NCBI GenBank assembly: GCA_037693485.1
Contig: CM075353.1
Coordinates: forward strand, 5,590,001-5,654,000
Origin: Kitagawia praeruptora
Lineage: Eukaryota > Streptophyta > Magnoliopsida > Apiales > Apiaceae
Direction: 5' to 3'
Length of the DNA: 64,000 nt
Part shown: positions 55,371-64,000 of the stretch, piece after piece
Numbering within the stretch: the stretch's first letter is position 1
How the letters are laid out: each line of letters starts with the position of its first letter
Translations under genes and position numbers: made by a program
The notes under the pieces: model-generated
Databases searched by the model: none
Seen by the model: only the letters and a program-made list of their open reading frames with translations
What the model was told of the DNA's origin: nothing

Positions 55371-56234
55371 TGTTGATGAGTGGATTTCGTAATCAACTTA
55401 TGTGAGGTCTACAGGTAGTTGTATAGGCTAGCGATCAACTGTTCTATGAAAAGGTTTGGGTTGTGTTTGTGGGGGTTGAGCTGAGCTCGAGGGTATCTCC
55501 AATAATCTCAGGTGCCTTTAGAGAAAATCAGAGAACTTAATGTGTCGTACCCTGAGGTGCCTACGTACCATTGTATATATAGGGATCAAGCTCACGTAGT
55601 TCTAGTATGATTCTGTCTCTTACTGGAATAGCTATATTCGGTCACCTAGTTCGTGTTGGACTCAGGTTCCTTTAGAGCCTTTCGCGAACTAGTTGGCTAA
55701 GTAGAGTAGAACTCGAGTTCGTACCCCACTATGATTCTCTCATTGGTTAGAGTTATTCTAGGATCATCTACGCCCTAGAATTATACTCAGATACCAATTC
55801 GTTTATCTGTTCTAGATGGCTTCTAGAACTTTCTGTTGGCAACTCATAGGAACCTGGTGCTCAGGAACCTACATCTCAGGAGCCTGTTTCTCAGGAACAT
55901 CCTTATTTCGGGACATATCGTTTAGGGACCTCCCTTTGAGTGTCAGTACCTGCACAAATAACAAACTAGTTAGACTGGATAACTCTTCACATGTTTTTAT
56001 CATCTCTATGGCTGTTGCTATGTTAACTCGAACTCTTTTGCTTGGAGGAACCTGGTCTTCTAGTACTCTGCTCAGCTTCCTGACCATTGGGAACCTCCTG
56101 ATACTCATACTTCCTTAGTCATTTCTTCTATTTGATCTTCATAACTCGTACTGGGTCAATCTTCTAGCTTGTATGGTCCGAACCCTATAGATTAATGGGC
56201 CTAAATCTAGTCCATGGAGATTTTGGGCACAACA
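55371..56234 (-). repeat. Element C 5' LTR
   Basis: 864 bp. The core GCCTACGTACC, TTGTATATATAGGG, ATCAAG, ACGTAGTTC lies at about 55558-55605, with the TATA box on the minus strand. Differs from the 3' LTR near 55569, 55615, 55770, 55801, 56064, 56148 and 56177. Confidence 0.96.
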
Positions 56235-56239
56235 TCTCA

Positions 56240-56300
56240 CTTGAGGAATATTAATCAAATATTATTTCATTAAGAGTATCATTGAATATTTCACGATATA
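56240..56300 (+). mobile_element. Continuation of element E after element C
   Basis: The sequence 'cttgaggaatattaatcaaatatt' continues the AT-rich style of 43330-43441 and ends where a new TGTAATAACC begins at 56301. Confidence 0.35.
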
Positions 56301-57283
56301 TGTAATAACCAGGATTTTTCAAGAAATGATTTTATTATTATTTCAATAATAATAATGTTTTCCTAAAATGAGGAGGAATTTTTTTTATTTTATTATTCAA
56401 TTATTTAATTATTTTCGGTTAAGTGGAACCGGGTCCCATTTTAAAATTTTATTGACTGAATAGATACCCCGAGTCAATAGTTTATTTGTGCAAAGATTTG
56501 ATTTTGGAATGTGAAATTATTCAGTAAAGATTTTATTATTGAATAATTTAGAGATTTTAAAATCCTTAGAAAATGTTTATTTTAATTATTTGAGGATTTA
56601 TAGAACATACTTGATTAATATATAAAATCAAGAAATTGAGATTTTACTAAAACAATATTGTTTTTAGTATTTTAATAAAGCCATGTAAATTGTGAATTAT
56701 GAATCACAATTATTATTTTTATGAATTGTTTTTATAAATTATTAATATTTGTAAGATGCATATCAATTTAGAAAATTTAGATTTAATTCCAATTCTTTCT
56801 CCAAAGGTCTTTAAAAATATTCTAGTATTTAATTATGCTAAAAATTTTATTTTTACAAATTAGAGTTATTAGTTTAAAATATTATTTATAGTGTGTAGTA
56901 ATTAAATGGGGTGTTTTAATGGTTATTGGGCTTAGGCCCATTAGGTTACAAACACAACACACACAGCATACATACATACAGGGATATACACACGCCGCAC
57001 AAAATCAATCGGGGGAGGGGGAGAGAATCCAGCGGAGAGAGACTCGGGGAGAGAGGAAGAGAGAAAAGAGAGATTGGGAGAGATTAAAAAAGAGATTGGG
57101 TAGTAATATATGTATATATATACGCGTGTATATGCGTATATGAGTGTGTGCGTGTGTGTGCAGTGGCGCAGGTGCGCGGATTGGGCGGCGCAGGCGAGCT
57201 CCGTGGTGGCCAGGGGTGGTGTCGAACGGTGGAAGAAGAAGAGGAGACTGGTGTTGCGTGGGGGTAGCAGCTGGGCATAGGAA

Positions 57284-57287
57284 AAAT

Positions 57288-57318
<31 letters not shown>
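57284..57318. repeat. (GA)n microsatellite
   Basis: About 17 uninterrupted AG units; GA-rich sequence also at 57005-57090. Confidence 0.95.
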
Positions 57319-57322
<4 letters not shown>

Positions 57323-58204
57323 ATTTTTGGGGAAAAGCGGAAGAGGTATAATTTCGCATTTTATTTATTTAATTTTCGTATTAAATTAATTGTGAATTTC
57401 GATAGTTTAATTGTTGTAATTGAATTAGATGTAAATTGCTATGTATAGTTTGATTGTAGTAATTTAATTGATTGATTATTGTGGTTTAATTATTTAATTA
57501 TGATATTTAATTATGGTAATTATAATGTATGGGTTAGTGTTGTAATTTTAATTAGTTAATTATGGTAATTAGTTAGTTTAAATTACAAGGTTAATTGTTG
57601 GGATTTAATTAGTTTAAGTTGCGAGATGGATATGGTTAGTTGTCGAAATTAGCTTGTATGCTAAATCGTGAATGTTAGTTGAATTTACGTGATTTAATTC
57701 GGGAAGGTCAATATTGGTTGGTTATAAGTGTTCGAGTTCATGGTCGTTAAATGCGAAGTGCAAATTGCTAAAGGTTAATTGTTAAGTGTTAATTGTTGAA
57801 AGCTAATTGCTAATTGTTAATTGTTACTTGGTAATTATTAATGGTTAATTAGTAATTGTAATTGGTAATCGCTAAGTGCTAATCGTTAGTAATATATAAT
57901 GCATGATTATAATAGTTGGCTAGTTGTAAACGTGTATATGTTAAATGTTTATGTGCTAGATGGTATAAATCGAGTCTTAGCGTGTGGTGATTGTCTAATT
58001 ATCAACTATGTGGTGTTGGCTTACAGGTGGATAGTAATGGTCATTGAGTCAAGTACTTGGTGGTGAAGTACCTATGGTCTATTTAAGCAAAGGTATAATT
58101 CCTTATGTGTTTAGATGGTAAATGTTATTTAATTTAAACTGCGAGGAGTCGTAATGAGATCATGAGTTCTAAATGTCAATATTTATGGACTTGTGTAATT
58201 CTCT

Positions 58205-58435
58205 TCGACTAGTTCCTCGGGCTTACGAATATTAAATGATTGAGTATCACAAGTATAACTAATATGCTCGAGTGACACGATCATTTATATAGCGTAAGTA
58301 TTAGTTAGTGCTAGGAGTTGTTTCCTAGGACTTACGAATATCAATGATTGGTCGTCACGTGTATCATTAATATGCGTGAGTGAAATGGTCATTGGTGGAG
58401 CGTAAGTAGTAGCTAATGCTACAATAAACTATTAT
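58205..58435. repeat. Degenerate tandem duplication of about 117 bp
   Basis: Two copies share 'cttacgaatat(t/c)aa', 'atgattg', 'taatatgc' and 'gcgtaagta', from about 58213 and 58329. Within each copy 'cttacg' and 'cgtaag' are inverted relative to each other. Confidence 0.7.
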
Positions 58436-60658
58436 GTGCTATGTGCCGCATGTTTGGGCGGTTGCTTTCTTAGTTGTTTACTTTTGTTGATTGCTGCAAG
58501 TTGGGGCAGCTTTATTTTATTTAAAACAGGATTGAATTGTTGTTGATTGACATTGAGGGGCTGTGCCCATAGTCCGATAAACGAATACCTCATGCCCAAA
58601 TTTTCTAAAAATCCCCTGCACTTAAATTTATTTAACTTATTTGATTTTAATTATTTAAAGGCATGTTTGAGGGTTAATTGTTTATGTGAAAATGTGCTAA
58701 GTAAATTGTTTCAAGGATTAATTGTTGTCTTGAGGAGTTATGTGCTAATTCATGGGTTAGAGGTGTCTTGAGGATTAATTGTATATTATGTGTCTTTATC
58801 GAGGATTGATTGTGTTTTGAATATTATCTATGTATTAAGTTGGTTCAAGTCTATTAAATGGTTATAAGGTGTTATGTACATTAAGTGGTAATAGGATAGT
58901 CAACTATAGGGAGGACACCTATAGTTTGACTTTATGTTATTTAGTGATAATCCCGAGTTGTGTCTACTCGAGATACGAGGGGGGACTGACACGTACTCAT
59001 AACTATTTCAGTACCATTAGGGCGAAATCAAATTGGAGCGACGTGCAACTAAAAAGGAAGATCGAGACGTCAGGTAAGGTCCATGGAATTACATGGACGA
59101 GGTGCGAAGGATTTGTTCGCGGTTTCTGTTTTCTGCTAAGGACCAGAGGCAAGTTTAGTTACACATACTCTATCGTTCAGAGTATACCTATTTTGAATTA
59201 TATAAAATGTGCGGAAAAAGGTTTTTAATCCCTAATTGCGAGTTTTTAATCTTGTGCTCCTTCCAAATCATTTTATTCTTGACTTTGCTAGCGATATTAA
59301 ATTCTTCTCGTGCAATAATCAAAACCCACGACTTATAATACTGTCGATGGGCGGTGACATTCTTATGGTTCTACATCTCGATTTATATGTTGTATATTTA
59401 TAAACTTTTGTAATGTGGTAGAGGACTATATGTTATGAGGTGTATATAGATACATATACGTATATATGGAACTACGTGGTAACGGCTCCAAGGGTAGAGC
59501 GTGTATTGAGTTATCGAACTTAGCCCGCGTGGCGGGACTAATTGTATCGTATGTTTTCGAAAACCCGGGCAAAGCTTTTAAAAAGAATTTCGCAATAATT
59601 AACCTAAAGGCAACATCACCAATAAACCAGTGTTTATTTAATTAATAGATGCTCCTGAGAGCATTTACTAATCAAATAAACCTCATTCGCCTAATTAAAT
59701 TTATTTAATTAGATGAATATTATTTTCAAAACGCTTTCTTAAAATCACTTTGTCCCGGAGAAATAATAAAACAATTTAATGGAGTGATTCTATCTAGTAT
59801 ATTATTTATCGGAGATAGTTTATTTTCAATACGGATTAAAGATATTCCAATGGTTATAATTGGTTACTTTCAGCTTAAAACAGCTAGATTGATATCGATA
59901 TATGTTATTTGAATGCTTATTTAATTCGATGAATATTAATTATAATATTCATTAATAAACAAAAAAAAGAAAGAGAAGAAGGATTTTCATGCTTATTAAT
60001 TATTTCTTATTGACCGAGAGTCAGTAGTAGTTAATTGATAAAGTGGCTAAAGTTTGGAGACTGCTGGAGAGATTGTGTCTTGATTTTGATTAGAAACACT
60101 TCAAGAGTTGTATTTGGGTGTTTTGAGGTTATTAAATATTCCAGTATTAATAGTAAATATTCTTTGAATATTACTTAATAAACGAATATTAATTTGAGTA
60201 TTCTTTTAAAAAGGGATTATTGAATATTTATTATTTGTTACATAGTAGTCAAATATTTATTAAATACTCTAAGAGTTTTGAAGGTTATAAAACACTATTT
60301 AAAGGTTGTCTAAGGACTTTCATAGTCATTTAAAATATTATATTTTGAATCTATCTAGGTAAGTTACTTTTCAAGAACTTATATATATATGGAATTACCT
60401 TGTTGTGGTTACAAGCTTTAGGCGTACCATTTTCCCTATGTGATCACAAAACCCTGTGTCGAGATTGATATCGGTACAAGTGTATATCTATACTTGAACT
60501 CTTTTGAACTCAAAACATTTTCGAAAACCCCCGGTCAGGTTTACTCTCTTGCTCGTTTTTCAAGAAATTATCGGTCGACTGAAGTCGAACTTCAACTACT
60601 CAAGTTTTCTATCAAAATGATTTTGACAAGAAAAGAAAAAGGGGACTCTGGCAGGTGT

Positions 60659-60682
60659 GGGAATCGTTGACGAACGATTCCC
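60659..60682. repeat. Perfect inverted repeat, 10-bp arms
   Basis: GGGAATCGTT-GACG-AACGATTCCC, in the right part of the long LTR-like region F. A strong hairpin in RNA or single-stranded DNA. Confidence 0.9.
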
Positions 60683-60747
60683 GGGATGTGTAAGCGGCCG
60701 TGAGCCAGGCGGTCCATCAATTATTATTCCGGCCCATGTGTTGCCGA

Positions 60748-60831
60748 AGGATGATTACGGATGTAGTTTTCATCGAGGGTGATTACGGATGTAGTTTTCA
60801 CTCGGGGATAGTTACGGATGTAGTTTCTATC
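60748..60831 (+). repeat. Three copies of a 31-bp unit with 'ttacggatgtagttt'
   Basis: The word occurs at about 60754, 60783 and 60812, with variable linkers. Confidence 0.85.
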
Positions 60832-62087
60832 CTTCTACCGGTAGAGAAGACCCGCGGATTATTGGACTTGGATGTGGCGACTGATCATCGTCAATCCTTG
60901 TCAGGTTTTTATGTTTTCTTTAAGTCCCATCCTCCACTTTGGAAAAATACTCAAACACTGCTTCTTAGGCCTAAGTGCCAAGTAGCCGATAGTGTTGTTT
61001 TCAATTTTGAAAGATGATGAATTCATGCAGTATCTAGAACTGCAAGATTATTCTAACAATAATGGCACGTACTTGTGCACTTTTGCAATTATTCAAAAGA
61101 TGAAAAATGGTTCATCGGTTATTGATGTTAAATCCCAAATGTTTTGCTTCAAGAGCTTTGACTCTCTTCCTATCAGTTATTTCGGAGTTTAACTTATCAA
61201 GTGGTTAAAGAACTTATACCCGGTTCAGGATGTTGTTCTGTAAGGTGTTTGATGGAAATGACATACTTATATGTATATGCTTTCAGATTGAGGAATACTA
61301 AAAATGAAACCTTCTAATGGTTGGTTTGTATATGATGATAAGCAACTGTCTTAGCAGCATATTGAACTGCATATTTTGAAAAGCCTTCTAAAAGATTAGT
61401 AATACTATAGTGTACACTATTTCGCTAAGATATGAGGATTACTATGATTATTATAAACTTATCTGTTCATTGGATGTTGCGTTAAACGTCATATCTTCTT
61501 TATTGAAGTTTCATTGTTGTAAATATTTAGAATTGATATTAAGTATCGTTATATTTCAAAAACTCCATGTGTATATTGATATATATTGTTGTGCTCTATT
61601 AATACTTGCTGGGCAATTCTTTCGCTCATACTTGCTTGTTTTAAATATTAACCTTTCAGAGGAAGGTAGATGATTGAGGCTTATCTGCATGGCTCAGAAG
61701 AAGCAGGCAGTACGCCCTTATGAAGATGATATGATCCAGAAAAGTTATAGCTGGAATAAGTTATATGTAAGTACATTGATGTGTAATATATATTACTTTG
61801 TACTGAGTAGTACTAGTTGCTGGTGTACTTCCCAACGAAGCTATACTAGTAGTATAAGATTTTAAGACATAGTGCGATGTAATAGAATGGATGTAATAAA
61901 GTTGTAAAGATTTTAATTCTTGTTTCTAGCCCTATGACCTAAAAGATGCTTGGTGGTTGGGGTCGCAGAGTTATATTTCAGTTTTAATGATTACAGATGG
62001 TTTAATATTGTTAAACAGGTAATTTGATGTTAAGGATTTCCGCGTGACGACCAAATCCCTGACCCCGGATTTGGGGCGTTACAGAAA

Positions 62088-62100
62088 TGGTATCAGTGCT
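62088..62100 (+). promoter_or_regulatory. Putative primer-binding site (initiator-Met tRNA type)
   Basis: TGGTATCAGTGCT lies five bases after the LTR-like end GTTACA. The canonical start of this primer site is TGGTATCAGAGC. Confidence 0.65.
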
Positions 62101-64000
62101 TAGGTTATAGTAAACTAGAAACGAGAGTGAGTAGGAGTGTGTATAGTTATGTGAGAACGTCAGAACTCATGTAGAGTTCATGTTGGACTATTGGATATAG
62201 TACCAATGATTAAGATAAGATTTTGAGGAATATGTTGAGGTAGACTTCACTTCTTGTGGTGATGGATGTTTGCTAAAGAACTCTTAGAGACAAGTGTTGG
62301 TTGGCAGGGGCATAGAGCACCCGAGGCCTAAATTTAAGATGATTTTAGGGGTTCATGGATGAAGTTATGTATTCCCCGAATGATAGGAAATTTCAATATG
62401 ATGGTGAATGATGGAAAGCTGGCATCCAGTATTATGACAATGATGAGTTGAGATAGCATCCGTACTGTTAAAATTCCGAAAGGGAAACAAAACAAGATCA
62501 CTATGAAAGAATATTAGTCGAAGTTACGGGTATTAAATTTCTCGAGCCTAAGAGGGTTTGAGGTAATATTACAAATGGAGTGGTGGATAGACACCGATTG
62601 TTTCAATTGATTGTAGAGATAAATGGCAAAGTTGAGGTTTGTCAATAAAGACGAGATATATTTTAAGAACCAAGACGGATTGAGGGAGTCAGAGAAAGAC
62701 TTAAATAGGAAGGCTGTTGTGCCAAAACTGCTAAGCTTAAGTAGCACACGGGATTGACGCAAGAAAAGAAATGTTTGGTATAAAGACGGTGATAATAGTA
62801 ACTGGATTTAAGTACGTATTTTCTAACGATGTTCCGGACTATCGCCCATTCGACATGTGGAATTCGTCGTTGCTAGGGGCGACACCGGTATCGAAGTCTT
62901 CTCAATGAATAGAACGCTTGCGTGAGATGCTTGCGCCTAGTCGAATAGAACTCCTTAATATCGTAAAATGCCGATGGTTGAATCTCTAGCGACTATTACG
63001 AGTCGACGATGACGTCGGTTATCGAGCACCTTAGGGTGTGCGTGGAAAAGAAGAGCGCTACAATCAAACAATTATCCGTCAGAGGAACCGACATGAAAGG
63101 CATCCGTGGAGACCTTGGCATTACCCTCCCCAATTATGAATCATTTTGATTACTTCCCCAATCTGAATTGTTTGACATCTCCCCATTTGCAAATTATGTT
63201 TATTATCTCCCCAATGTGAATTATTTGACACATCCCCGTGCATAAATTATTTGGATTACCTCCCTAATCTATGACCTATCTTGACATCTCTCCAAGAGAG
63301 AATTTTGATAAAGAATATACTCCCTCTTCGAAGTTGTTTTATCACACTCATGTTAAACCATATTAGTTTCAATTTTGCTAGAAGCTGTCATTATACCTAC
63401 TTTCAGATTTATGAGGCCCTATCGATTGATGATATTTAAATTCTCACTTTTCTTCAAATATTGGATAATCCTATGGTGCTATAGCACCACTTGCTTATTG
63501 AATACCAGTATCTTTCTGGTTATCCTTTTCTTTGGAAATCACACCTTTGGAATCTGTTCAATTCAACTCCAAGGTGTCCTTTGAGAATTATTTGTCGAAA
63601 GACGATAATTATTATCTTCGCTTCGAATTGCTTTCATACTTCTCAGCTTCCACTGAGACGAACAACCCTATATTTATAGGGGACACAAGGGCTATCTGTC
63701 TGTGTGATAGAAGTCTGACGGGACGCCGTCACTTGTGAGTTGTGAAATACAAGAAGGCTAACTACCTTTAGTAATGTCTTAACTGAGACACGCAACGTGA
63801 GTTCTTATGATCATATTGATCTCTCAGTAAATTCTCTTATTTCAAACAAGGTTTACTTTAACACTCATAACCTTATGATCACCAGTGTGTAACAATTGCC
63901 TTGATATGACAGCTATCTTTTCAAAGCTCCATTATTCTTATTATCTCTAATGAATTTCGAGGGGAGGCCAACCAGGTCGGCCAAGTCATAAATTCGCTGA
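62101..64000 (+). other. Internal region after the primer site, no coding domain recognised
   Basis: It should contain gag of a chromovirus-like element, but I see no intact frame or Gag motif. A degenerate repeat lies at 63121-63300, and a TATA-like CCCTATATTTATAGGGG lies at 63666-63682. The frames in the last kilobase are short and unrecognised. Confidence 0.4.
63121..63300 (+). repeat. Degenerate 28-35-bp repeats with 'tccccaat(t/c)t(a/g)(t)gaat'
   Basis: About six copies of 'ctccccaa' followed by 'tgaattatttgaca'-like sequence; the copies are strongly diverged. Confidence 0.65.

Larger units (their letters stand above)
43442..56234 (-). mobile_element. Element C: complete 12.8-kb Tat-lineage Ty3/gypsy retrotransposon
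   Basis: Two 864-bp LTRs (43442-44305 and 55371-56234) are flanked by TCTCA (43437-43441 and 56235-56239). The primer site is at about 55352-55370 and the polypurine tract complement at 44306-44321. On the minus strand the order is gag, protease, RT, RNase H, integrase (55324 to 49308). 5 kb of 3' sequence follow, carrying an antisense gene on the plus strand. About seven LTR differences indicate a fairly recent insertion, yet gag-pol has five in-frame stops and a frameshift, so the copy is defective. Confidence 0.96.
56301..62083 (+). mobile_element. Element F: long LTR-like region ending at a Met-tRNA-type primer site
   Basis: It starts TGTAATAACCAGG and ends GGGGCGTTACA, so the ends are TGTAA...TTACA. 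Five bases later is TGGTATCAGTGC, one mismatch from the usual initiator-Met primer site. Such ends and primer are typical of chromoviruses (Tekay-like). At 5.8 kb it is long for an LTR and may include other insertions. No protein domain is seen. It has a purine-rich leader-like region at 57005-57090 and a (GA)n run at 57284-57318. Short frames such as 58869-59228 have no recognisable domain. Confidence 0.4.

Noticed and set aside
58869..59228. Hypothetical protein in region F
   Set aside because: Short frame in noncoding LTR-like sequence, without domain or codon-use support.

Overview
The window looks like repeat-rich plant nuclear DNA, most likely from a eudicot; I cannot name the species. 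The evidence is one intact two-exon BAHD acyltransferase gene, a broken plant homocysteine S-methyltransferase piece, a 25S rDNA fragment, and a nest of plant LTR retrotransposons (Tat and Athila lineages, chromovirus-like and Copia-like remnants), an RTE-type LINE and several MITEs. The only gene that looks functional is the BAHD gene at 18181-20891.

Layout. 1-4008: 5' end of a minus-strand Tat-like element (element A) with a 1028-bp LTR. 4384-4700: 25S rRNA fragment. 5123-5505: two frameshifted exons of a homocysteine S-methyltransferase. 6734-14758: N1, a young complete Athila-type element that codes only for Gag and protease. 15963-16860: Helitron-like 3' end and a duplicated AT-rich block. 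17678-17901: small Copia-type LTR flanked by both a polypurine tract and a primer site. 18181-20891: BAHD gene with MITEs in its intron. About 21316-24240: minus-strand RTE LINE split by an LTR-like insertion.

25330-39520: element B, a minus-strand Tat derivative with gag only, into which N2 (28085-35508, minus-strand deleted Athila-type element carrying a Stowaway MITE) is inserted. B itself sits in an older Tat element (D, 39521-40782). D is also cut by a long chromovirus-like LTR region (E, from 40783), and E received C (43442-56234), a complete 12.8-kb Tat element with gag, protease, RT, RNase H and integrase on the minus strand and an antisense two-part gene on the plus strand. 56301-62083 is a second long LTR-like region (F), followed by a Met-tRNA-type primer site and an unrecognised internal region.

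The nesting gives relative ages: D is older than B and E; B is older than N2; N2 is older than its Stowaway MITE; E is older than C. Hand comparison of LTR pairs found about 5 differences in 1243 bp for N1, about 7 in 864 bp for C, and roughly two dozen in 1331 bp for N2. The points most worth a second look are the spliced antisense gene of the Tat elements, hairpin arrays in the 3' noncoding parts of unrelated elements (with stem sequences that change together in B), the conserved stem-loop after the gag reading frame in N1 and N2, and the run of in-frame nonsense codons in C and N2 that C-to-T changes could explain.
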